Shown here: positions 36,128 through 44,068 of the stretch, in pieces | How positions within the stretch are numbered: the stretch's first letter is position 1 | Layout: every line of letters begins with the position of its first letter | From: Paenibacillus aestuarii | GTDB taxonomy: Bacteria; Bacillota; Bacilli; Paenibacillales; NBRC-103111 | DNA length: 64,000 bases | NCBI RefSeq assembly: GCF_027789125.1 | Contig: NZ_JAQFVF010000019.1 | Coordinates: 1 to 64,000 of the forward strand | Reading direction: 5' to 3' | The notes under the pieces: model-generated | The model's input: only the letters and a program-made list of their open reading frames with translations | The model's database searches: none | What the model was told of the DNA's origin: nothing | Made by a program: the position numbers and the translations under genes

Positions 36128-36952
36128 TCACGCTTTTATCCCGTAACGCTGCTTCATCAGCTCAATCATCGCGGTGATCGACGCACGGTTCGGATACCCC
36201 GGCAGCTCGCTGCCATCCCATTCGCGGCTCCCCCTGCTCCGCATAATCGCGAGTACCTGCTGGGCAAACTGCTCCGCCGATAGAGGCTGCCGCAAGCACT
36301 CGGCCAAGCTTGCCATGCTCCCCGGCGCCACATGCGGATAATCTTCTGCAGCCGCAGAACCCGCAGCCCGCGTATAAAACTCCCGCGCAAGCGCCCCCTT
36401 CTCCTCACCCGCTCCAGCGACGATGACAAAAGCTTGCACAGAGATCGCATGCTGCTGACGCCGCTGCGCAATGCCGCAAAACTTGCGTCCGTCAATACTC
36501 AAGTCGAACTCTCCCGGGCAAAATGAGCCGATCACCTCACCTTGATCAATCCGGCTCGTTAAATTGAGCATAACCTCCCGGATTAAGGCCACCATGGTCT
36601 CAAAATCTTTCCGATGCTCAATATCCCCCGGCGTTTTTGGCAGCAGTAGCGATACGTTCACCACATTCAAATCCAACGGAACAGCCGCTCCGCCCGAGTT
36701 GCGCACAGCCGTGTCATACCCCTGTTCCCGCAGCCAGCGCTCCGCAGCCCCAGCCAAGGGCAGCCTGCTGTCCCTGAGCCCCATCACAAACGCCCGGGGA
36801 TGCCTCCATAGATGAAGAATCGGCGGCATGCCTTGGCCCATTGCCCGGCATAAGAGTTCTTCAAGCGCAAATGCGTATAATATATCGTGCGGCTCCGGAT
36901 CATGAAGCCGGTTTAAGATCGCCATATTTGCAGGCAGTTGATTGTGCGTCAC
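36128..36952 (-). CDS. lipL: Octanoyl-[GcvH]:protein N-octanoyltransferase (LipL-like)
   Basis: 274 residues of the biotin/lipoate ligase fold. AVRNSGGAAVPLDLNVVNVS is the acyl-pocket region, and GSFCPGEFDLSIDGRKFCGI carries the acyl-accepting Cys145 in the LipL pattern (C-P-G-x-[YF]-D-L-S-I), followed by AQRR. LipL moves octanoyl groups from GcvH to the E2 lipoyl domains, which LipA then converts to lipoyl. It lies just beyond the pdh operon, whose PdhC Lys44 is a natural target. Likely GTG start after GGGAG. LipM or lipoate ligase are less likely given the Cys context. Confidence 0.85.
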   Translation of the reverse strand: MTHNQLPANMAILNRLHDPEPHDILYAFALEELLCRAMGQGMPPILHLWRHPRAFVMGLRDSRLPLAGAAERWLREQGYDTAVRNSGGAAVPLDLNVVNVSLLLPKTPGDIEHRKDFETMVALIREVMLNLTSRIDQGEVIGSFCPGEFDLSIDGRKFCGIAQRRQQHAISVQAFVIVAGAGEEKGALAREFYTRAAGSAAAEDYPHVAPGSMASLAECLRQPLSAEQFAQQVLAIMRSRGSREWDGSELPGYPNRASITAMIELMKQRYGIKA

Positions 36953-37054
36953 TCTATTCCATCTCCCGAAATCTTAATTCCATTCTATCCCTAGAATTGT
37001 ATCCGATAAGGACAAGCCTCGCAATGAATGAACGACCGAAAGGAGGGAATTCCG

Positions 37055-40000
37055 ATGAAAAAAGCAGGACATCTGTTTCGCCAGACGTGGTTTTTCATTC
37101 TTGTGGCTATCACGCTCATCATCGTCCTGCCGTTTCTCATTTGGCTGTGCCTCCCTTCCCATCCGCTTCATGTATGGATATTGGACAAAACACCGGAAAG
37201 TGCACGTGAGCATAAAGGTGTCATGTGGACACTGAATCATGACAAAATCATTAACGCCGACACATCCCGCCCTTTTGACTATCATACTGACAATTACGGG
37301 GTAGTCCGCGATGCCAGCAACGGCACTCAAGTCCGTCCGTTTCCTCAGCAGGTCGACACCCCTTCACCGAATCTGATTTATGTGGCGGATACATATGGAG
37401 GCGGAAGCAGTTATTCAAGCGCAAGCGGCTTGCGTGCGGAAGATATGAATCCCATCCTGACACATATTAGCCGAGGGACTACACTTATTGCCGAGTTCAA
37501 CTCTCTTGGCGCGCCAACACAACCTGCCATCCGCAATCAGATGGAACAAGCGCTTGGTGTGGATTGGCTGGGCTGGACAGGCCGCTATTACACTGACTTA
37601 TCAAGCAGCGCTGACGTGCCCAAAGGCGCCATTGCCGCCTACGAAGCGAATGAACAACGTTCCTGGGACTTCCAAGGGCCTGGGCTCGTACTGATCTCGG
37701 ACGATAATCGCGTCATCGTGCTCGAGCAAGGCAAAGACATTGGCAAGAAGCTCGTTACTTTCGCCTATAGCCCTGACTATCGAACTGAGTTTGGTGCAAA
37801 AAGCTCCGCATATTTCAGCTGGTTCGAATATGGCCACGCCGCAGCGGGCACTGACGTGCTGGCCAATTATCATATCGACGCTACGCCCGACGGCTTGGCC
37901 AAATTGAAAGCGCAAGGCTTGCCAGCGGATTTTCCCGCCGTTTACCGCAAACATGCCGACCCGTATACGAGCTATTATTTTGCCGGAGACTTTTCTAACA
38001 ATGAAGCCATTCCTTCGCGCTGGGGCATGTGGGGGATCGAGTGGCTGAAAACCTGGTTCACACCCGTTGCCGCAGGAGATACGGACGCTTTTTATTGGCA
38101 GATATACGTACCTTTAATGAAACAAATCTTACATAATATCACAATAGAACCCGCACCCGCTGCAGCGAACGCATCTTCGGTAGCCGGAGTAGTAACAGGC
38201 CCGCTGGTCGCCATCCATGACGCGAACGGCGTCAAACAAGTATCTATGACCCAGAACGGTCATCTTGCCGTCTTTGATGGTACGTCGTGGCAGCCCCGTT
38301 TTTGGAACGGGATTAACTTTGGGGCGACGAGGCCTGGCCATTATCCCGGTGAGCTGGCGACGAGCAAGGACGATTACTTGCGCTGGTTCCCGCAAATGAA
38401 GCAGATGAACGTGAATGTCGTGCGGGTGTATACGATATTGCCGCCTGATTTTTACGAAGCGCTGGATGCGTTTAATCAAAATCGTAAAGACCCGCTGATG
38501 CTCCTTCAAGGGGTGTGGACACCCGAGGAGGAGTTGATCGGGAAGCAGCGCGAAGGAAACGATGCGTATCGTACGGACATCAGCGATACGTTCCGCAGCG
38601 AAATCATCAATGCCGTGAAAGTCATTCACGGCGATGTTACGCTGCCTTCAGGGCCGGGCCATGCTGGCGGCGCGTACAAAACCGATGTATCCCGCTGGCT
38701 GCTCGGCTGGATCATCGGCACCGAATGGTACCCTTACGCTGTCAAGGCTACCAATGACCATCATCCCGGCACACGTCCGTATGCCGGGACTTATTTCGAG
38801 GCTGCTGCCGAAGCCTCGCCTTTTGAAAGCTGGCTGGCCGGCATGCTCGACACGGCCGCTATACAGGAAATGAAATACGGGTGGCAACACCCGATTTCAT
38901 TCACGAACTGGCTGACGACGGACCCGCTCCGTCATCCGAATGAACCGCTGCCGCAAGAGGATCTCGTCACCGTCGATGCGATGCATATCCTGCCGAAGGC
39001 GGGATGGTCATCTGGCTACTTCGCTTCCTATCACGCCTATCCGTATTACCCGGATTTCCTGCGCTTCCAAGCGAGCTACCAGACCTACCGCGATGCGCGC
39101 GGCCAGATGAATCCGTACGCAGGTTATTTGCATGACCTGCGCCAATGCCATCCCGGCATCCCGCTGCTGATTGCCGAATTCGGCGTGCCCAGCTCCCGTG
39201 GCATCGCCCATTACGGCTCGGCCGGCCGGAATCAGGGCATGCATACGGAACAAGAGCAGGGAACAATGGACGCTGACATGATTCGCAGCATATACGACGA
39301 GCATTACGATGGAGCAATCCTTTTTGAATGGCAGGATGAGTGGTTCAAGTTCACGTGGAATACGATCGATTACGAGATTCCGGAGGAACGCCGCGCTATG
39401 TGGCATAACCGGTTAACCAATGAGGAAAATTTCGGCATCATCGCCGTAGAGCCTGGCCAATCGCTGTACGACACGATCAAGGTGGACGGCAAAACGGATG
39501 ATTGGAGCCACCGCAACATAAAACTCCACGCTGCCTATGACGCTTTTGATGTGACAGCCGCCCATGATGCTTCAAATGTTTATTTGCTGCTGGAGAAAAA
39601 GCAAGGCGCTTGGGATCTGGAGCATGAACCGGTGACAATTGGTTTTGATACGCTGGGGGGAGGCTCGCATACAGCCGACGTTGCGCCCGGCTTTACCTTT
39701 TCGGAAGGCATCGAGACCTTGTTGACCCTGCGTGGGGAGGCTGATTCCCGGATGCTCATCAATAGTGCCTACGATCAGCACACCTGGCTTTACGGTGCCA
39801 TCAAAAAAATGCTGCCCCGCCCGCTCAAACCCGAGTACCTCCGTGCGGAAAATGGCATTTTTCTGCCTTGGCGGTTGGCGCTGAATAAGCCGCTCTATCT
39901 CCCGCAGAGCCGCGTGCATATGCCGTTTGAGGAGTATGAGGTCGGGGTTATGCGCAAAGGCATCAGTGATCCTGCGGCTGCGAATTTCAACACACTCGCG

Positions 40001-40324
40001 GACTGGTATGTAAGCAACCAAATACTGGAAGTTCGCATTCCTTGGATGCTGCTCGGCTACACGGATCCCAGCAGTCATTTGGTCTGGGATTACCCTTTTC
40101 ATGCTGGAGCGATCGTAGCTGTGCCTAGTAAGGGCATCCGCATCATGCCTTATATCGGAAGCACGGGTCCTTCCCAAGCGGTGGCCCCGCTCTTTTACGA
40201 CTGGAGCAATTGGAATGAGCCCGTCTACCATGAGCGCCGAAAACTCGGCTTTGACATCCTTCAGCGCCTGTATGGCGAATTGAAGCAGCCTAAGCATAAA
40301 TTGGACCCCAACACCACAAAATGA
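37055..40324 (+). CDS. Membrane-anchored clan-A glycoside hydrolase, large
   Basis: 1089 residues. One N-terminal membrane helix (about 10-32), then an about 330-residue extracellular alpha/beta region that looks like a glutamine-amidotransferase-type fold (NLIYVADTYGGG), then a TIM-barrel domain starting FWNGINFGATRPGHYPGELA. Candidate acid/base Glu557 is in WIIGTEWYPYAV and nucleophile Glu708 in LLIAEFGVPSS, the clan GH-A arrangement. The C-terminus resembles a carbohydrate-binding beta domain (KVDGKTDDWSHRNIKL). GGAGGG precedes the ATG at 37055. It faces a polysaccharide synthase operon and probably trims or releases its product. Exact family unknown. Confidence 0.8.
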   Translation: MKKAGHLFRQTWFFILVAITLIIVLPFLIWLCLPSHPLHVWILDKTPESAREHKGVMWTLNHDKIINADTSRPFDYHTDNYGVVRDASNGTQVRPFPQQVDTPSPNLIYVADTYGGGSSYSSASGLRAEDMNPILTHISRGTTLIAEFNSLGAPTQPAIRNQMEQALGVDWLGWTGRYYTDLSSSADVPKGAIAAYEANEQRSWDFQGPGLVLISDDNRVIVLEQGKDIGKKLVTFAYSPDYRTEFGAKSSAYFSWFEYGHAAAGTDVLANYHIDATPDGLAKLKAQGLPADFPAVYRKHADPYTSYYFAGDFSNNEAIPSRWGMWGIEWLKTWFTPVAAGDTDAFYWQIYVPLMKQILHNITIEPAPAAANASSVAGVVTGPLVAIHDANGVKQVSMTQNGHLAVFDGTSWQPRFWNGINFGATRPGHYPGELATSKDDYLRWFPQMKQMNVNVVRVYTILPPDFYEALDAFNQNRKDPLMLLQGVWTPEEELIGKQREGNDAYRTDISDTFRSEIINAVKVIHGDVTLPSGPGHAGGAYKTDVSRWLLGWIIGTEWYPYAVKATNDHHPGTRPYAGTYFEAAAEASPFESWLAGMLDTAAIQEMKYGWQHPISFTNWLTTDPLRHPNEPLPQEDLVTVDAMHILPKAGWSSGYFASYHAYPYYPDFLRFQASYQTYRDARGQMNPYAGYLHDLRQCHPGIPLLIAEFGVPSSRGIAHYGSAGRNQGMHTEQEQGTMDADMIRSIYDEHYDGAILFEWQDEWFKFTWNTIDYEIPEERRAMWHNRLTNEENFGIIAVEPGQSLYDTIKVDGKTDDWSHRNIKLHAAYDAFDVTAAHDASNVYLLLEKKQGAWDLEHEPVTIGFDTLGGGSHTADVAPGFTFSEGIETLLTLRGEADSRMLINSAYDQHTWLYGAIKKMLPRPLKPEYLRAENGIFLPWRLALNKPLYLPQSRVHMPFEEYEVGVMRKGISDPAAANFNTLADWYVSNQILEVRIPWMLLGYTDPSSHLVWDYPFHAGAIVAVPSKGIRIMPYIGSTGPSQAVAPLFYDWSNWNEPVYHERRKLGFDILQRLYGELKQPKHKLDPNTTK

Positions 40325-40343
40325 TGGTGTCAGGGTCCTTTTT
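40303..40343 (+). terminator. Terminator overlapping the hydrolase stop codon
   Basis: GGACCC (40303-40308) pairs with GGGTCC (40333-40338) and ACACCA (40311-40316) with TGGTGT (40325-40330); TTTTT follows. The stop codon TGA (40322-40324) is in the loop, so the hairpin's left arm encodes the last residues of the protein. Confidence 0.93.
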
Positions 40344-40372
40344 CAAGCTCGGCCAGCGCCCGCCAATCCGCC

Positions 40373-41851
40373 CTACTTCGCAACAGGCGGATTATTAGGC
40401 GGCTTCACGCCCATAATACCGGATTTACGCGTCATTTCGCCCCAGTCTGCGCGTTTGCCGCTTAACGCTTGAAGGAAGCCCTCGAAGCGCCACAGCGTCA
40501 TCAACGGCCTGTACCAGAACGCCTCGGACAGCGCAAACAGGAATAGCCGCGACATATCGGACAGCCGGCTGTATTTGTGCAAGCCCCATTCTTCCAGCAG
40601 AACGGCGCCCATCGACAGCAGCGATCCATACAGCAGCATGACAATCGACAAAATGATCGCATACTGCACATTGACGACATCCAGGAAATAACCGACAAGG
40701 ATGCATAAGTAACCCAAAAGCTCCACGACTGGGCCAAGCAGTTCAATCAGCACAAAATAAGGAATGGAAATAAGTCCAATGGTGCCGTAGCGCGGATTCA
40801 GAAACATTTTCTTATGCTTCCACAAGCTTTCAAATAAACCCCGATGCCATCTCGTCCGCTGCCGGTGCAGCACTTTCAGATTCTCGGGTACTTCCGTCCA
40901 GCACACCGGGTCGGAAATATAGACGATGCGGGCTTTGCTTTTTTTCTCCTTGACAAGACGGTGAAGGCGCACCACCAGCTCCATATCCTCGCCGACCGTG
41001 TTGACTTCGTAACCGCCTGCTTCGATGACCCAGCTTTTCTTGAACACACCGAACGCGCCGGAAACGATCAACAGCAAATTGTATTTGCTGAGGCCCATGC
41101 GCCCCATCAGAAAAGCCCGCAAATACTCGATAACTTGCATCACCACGATGCGGTTTCTCGATAACGCGACGGCGCCTGCGGCCAGATGTCCGCTTGAGAT
41201 CTGACTGCCGTTGGCGATACCCACGCTGCCGCCCGTCGCGATAATTTCCTCACCGGGACGAGCCTCGACAATCGGCTTCATCACTTTGATCAATGCATCC
41301 ATATCCAGCACCGAATCCCCGTCCAGAGAGACAAAATAAGGATATTTCGAAAAATTAATGCCGACATTGAGCGCGTCAGACTTACCGCCGTTTTCTTTGT
41401 CAATAAAGAACAAATTCGGATGCCTCATGGACCGATAAATACCTTTTACCGGTTGAGTCGGCTGCTGCAGCCCGCTCCATTGCACTTTGCCTTTTAGCTC
41501 AACCATGGCGAATTCATTAATCATGACATCTCTCGTCTGATCGGTCGAACCGTCGTTGATCACGATCACTTCAAACTCCTGATAATGAATGCTCAACAGG
41601 GAGCGCGTGCTCGCTACAATGCCTGTTTCTTCATTAAACGCAGGCACGAGAATGGACAGAGGCGGTGTGAAAGTCGAATGGAGCACATCCTCATATTGAA
41701 TCAGCTGCAGGCCGGACTCTTTCCGCAGTTGTCTCGCCGCAATCACAAATAAAACGAAATAAAAGGCGGTAACCGCCACCACATAAAAGATCAGTCCTTG
41801 TGTTAACCAGGACACCAATTGATAAATTAGCGGCTGCAAGCCTCCATTCAA
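40373..41851 (-). CDS. Processive family 2 glycosyltransferase (PgaC/BcsA-like)
   Basis: 492 residues. An N-terminal membrane helix, a GT-A domain with VINDGSTDQT, SLDGDS (DXD), TVGEDMEL (acceptor Asp) and QRTRWHRG (the QXXRW motif of processive synthases), then about four C-terminal membrane helices. These features define hyaluronan/PNAG/cellulose-type synthases that polymerise and export a beta-glycan. It overlaps the HEAT gene by four bases and closes the operon. Polymer identity is unknown; the lack of PgaB or BcsB partners here argues against calling it PNAG or cellulose. Confidence 0.92.
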   Translation of the reverse strand: MNGGLQPLIYQLVSWLTQGLIFYVVAVTAFYFVLFVIAARQLRKESGLQLIQYEDVLHSTFTPPLSILVPAFNEETGIVASTRSLLSIHYQEFEVIVINDGSTDQTRDVMINEFAMVELKGKVQWSGLQQPTQPVKGIYRSMRHPNLFFIDKENGGKSDALNVGINFSKYPYFVSLDGDSVLDMDALIKVMKPIVEARPGEEIIATGGSVGIANGSQISSGHLAAGAVALSRNRIVVMQVIEYLRAFLMGRMGLSKYNLLLIVSGAFGVFKKSWVIEAGGYEVNTVGEDMELVVRLHRLVKEKKSKARIVYISDPVCWTEVPENLKVLHRQRTRWHRGLFESLWKHKKMFLNPRYGTIGLISIPYFVLIELLGPVVELLGYLCILVGYFLDVVNVQYAIILSIVMLLYGSLLSMGAVLLEEWGLHKYSRLSDMSRLFLFALSEAFWYRPLMTLWRFEGFLQALSGKRADWGEMTRKSGIMGVKPPNNPPVAK

Positions 41852-42906
41852 TGCGGTCCCCTCCTCTCTTCAGCCATCTCCCGCGCGAAGCGATCTGTAT
41901 GATGCAGGGCTAGCCAATGCAGATGCTCTTTGCCGCCTCGATATTGGGCGATAGAAGTGGCTGCCTCTGATCGGACAAGATAGGTCCCATCCCCGATAAA
42001 ATAATCCAGATAGGGGAGAAAACCGGGTTCGCGGATGCTGCCCATCAGCCTGACGAGCATGAGCCGCTCGGGCCAGTCGCGCTTTTGCCATACACTCATG
42101 TCCGCCAGCAGCTGGTTGACCGTATCCTGCGACATATCGCCGAATGCAGCCAGTCCCTTCAAAGCGCGGATTCTAAGCTCCGCGGCGTTCGCCTCCAGCA
42201 GCTTTTCAAGCAGCTCTAGCAGAGCAGCCGTACGCTCATTCCTGACCCTAAGGACATCCAGCACATGCGGCTGCAGCCATGGCGGGGTTTGCTCAAAATG
42301 GCGGATGTATCTTTCGAGCATCGCCAGCGGCAGCGGATATAGCATTTGCCGGTACAAAGAAGGCGGCAGCCCTGGGTTCTCCAGCAGCAATTCGTGAACG
42401 ATTTCATCGTGAAAAACGCTCATTATGCGATAGATGGTGAACCGCTCCTGCGGTGTACAGGTCGGGCGCGCCAAATGACCCAGCAAATCATTCTTCATGT
42501 TCGTCATCCGGAACATTTCAATGTAGAGCAGCGTATTCATCCGCATGCTCCAGCGGCTTTTCCGCAAACTTTGGCGATACAAGTCCGTGAAATGCTGGCC
42601 AGCGAACAGCGCGATCCGCTCCCTCTCCTTCGCCGAGCAGAGCAGCTTAAGCCGATGGCTGAAGATGTCTTCAAGCGCCTCGACATGCATCCGCTGCCGC
42701 GGGATCAACCGGACGTCCTCATCCTCGCCCGCCAAAAATCGTGCCAAGGGGGAGTCCGGCTGATTCATATCTTGAATCCAATGCTCACGTCTGGCGGCAT
42801 ATGCTTTGGCCCGCAGCTTGCGGACAAGCAGCACAAGATACAAGCTAGCCAGAAGCCCGAATAGGACGACGCCAACCAAGAGGGTATACAACGTTTTGCC
42901 GGTCAT
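41848..42906 (-). CDS. Membrane-anchored HEAT-repeat protein
   Basis: 352 residues. One N-terminal helix (TLYTLLVGVVLFGLLASLYL) followed by a cytoplasmic helical solenoid, with HEAT-like repeats clearest in the C-terminal half (LRIRALKGLAAFGDMSQDTV and YLVRSEAATSIAQYRGGKEH). HEAT solenoids bind proteins; here it is translationally coupled (4-base overlaps) to the GGDEF-receiver gene upstream and the glycan synthase downstream, so it probably links the sensor to the synthase at the membrane. No enzyme motif is visible. Confidence 0.85.
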   Translation of the reverse strand: MTGKTLYTLLVGVVLFGLLASLYLVLLVRKLRAKAYAARREHWIQDMNQPDSPLARFLAGEDEDVRLIPRQRMHVEALEDIFSHRLKLLCSAKERERIALFAGQHFTDLYRQSLRKSRWSMRMNTLLYIEMFRMTNMKNDLLGHLARPTCTPQERFTIYRIMSVFHDEIVHELLLENPGLPPSLYRQMLYPLPLAMLERYIRHFEQTPPWLQPHVLDVLRVRNERTAALLELLEKLLEANAAELRIRALKGLAAFGDMSQDTVNQLLADMSVWQKRDWPERLMLVRLMGSIREPGFLPYLDYFIGDGTYLVRSEAATSIAQYRGGKEHLHWLALHHTDRFAREMAEERRGPH

Positions 42907-43973
42907 ATCATCAACCCTTTAATGTAACGGCGAATGCGCGCTTTCAGCACATCGAGTGAAAATGGTTTCATGAAGTAGTCATCAGCGCCTGCTTCCAGCG
43001 CTTCTACGATTTCATCTTCATGCCCGGAGCCCGTCATTACCATCACCCAATAACGGCTGCTGTCTTCCTGCTCGCGAAGGCGGGACAGCACTTCCATCCC
43101 GTTCATCCTCGGCATCATTTGATCGAGCAGCACAATCATAGGCCCATCATTGACGAACCAGCCTTCCTGAAAAAAATGCTCCCCATCGAAAAAGCTCCGC
43201 ACTTCCACATCCACTTGATCCTGACCGCCAACCAAATCGGACAGCTGTCTCTCCAGCATGCTGCGCATTAGCGGATCATCGTCGATGACAGCGATGCGAA
43301 CCCTCAGCGTCTCCCGAGAAGCCAAATCAATCAGACGCAAGCCCCCGCTTCCCGAAGCTTTGGCTTGGGTTAGGCTTGTCTCTGCTGTTTTAAGAATCAG
43401 CTCAGTTGTAAAATGATCTGGGGCTTGATCCGCTTCTAACATAATGACCGTCAGCCTACAGGACATCATCTCCATCGCTGTAAGGCGCAGCTCCTCCATG
43501 CAGCGCCGCGCCTCATCCAGCCCGGCCAGAGGGAACAGAACATAGAAGCGGTCAGCCAAATCGCGAACCGCGAGACCTTGCTCCTTGATCTTCTTTTTAA
43601 CAATAGCCGAAAGCCTCTGCACCAAATCATCGCCGGCTTTACTGCCCCGCTGCTGCTGGTAAACGTCAAACCCTGCCACATCAAAAGCAGCCAGCACACA
43701 TGACTGTCCTGCGGCACGCGCTTCAGTGATATATCGTTCCAAAGCGCCTAGCAAAAAAGTACGATCATACAAGCCCGTCAGCTTGTCAAAGGGCCCCAGC
43801 TCCAGCAGCTCGTAGGCTATACTTTCGAGTTCACCACGATCTATCACCGGTACGCTGTCCCTTATCGATTGAAGAAAGCTGTACAGATCTTCTTGCTTCA
43901 CGTGGCCTTGCTTACGCCAAGTATTCCAAACGTCTTCCACTTGTTGGAGCAGCAAGCTTTCATGCTTTTTCAT
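42903..43973 (-). CDS. Degenerate GGDEF domain fused to a receiver domain
   Basis: 356 residues. Residues about 62-210 form a GGDEF domain that keeps FDKLTGLYDRTFL, but the GGDEF signature is replaced by LADRF (139-143), so no cyclase activity is expected. Residues about 235-356 are a receiver with VIDDDP, phospho-acceptor Asp284 in LLDQMMPRMNG and Lys in YFMKPF. The order GGDEF then receiver is the reverse of the usual diguanylate cyclase regulators. GGTGGAG precedes the ATG at 43973. First gene of the operon, so it likely relays a phosphorylation or c-di-GMP signal to the glycan synthase. Confidence 0.9.
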   Translation of the reverse strand: MKKHESLLLQQVEDVWNTWRKQGHVKQEDLYSFLQSIRDSVPVIDRGELESIAYELLELGPFDKLTGLYDRTFLLGALERYITEARAAGQSCVLAAFDVAGFDVYQQQRGSKAGDDLVQRLSAIVKKKIKEQGLAVRDLADRFYVLFPLAGLDEARRCMEELRLTAMEMMSCRLTVIMLEADQAPDHFTTELILKTAETSLTQAKASGSGGLRLIDLASRETLRVRIAVIDDDPLMRSMLERQLSDLVGGQDQVDVEVRSFFDGEHFFQEGWFVNDGPMIVLLDQMMPRMNGMEVLSRLREQEDSSRYWVMVMTGSGHEDEIVEALEAGADDYFMKPFSLDVLKARIRRYIKGLMI

Positions 43974-44068
43974 GCTGATCTCCACCTTTTTTTATATACG
44001 ATTGATATATACATTATTGTAACACACTATATATACATCAAGTATTCATCAGAGATTGCCAATTATGT

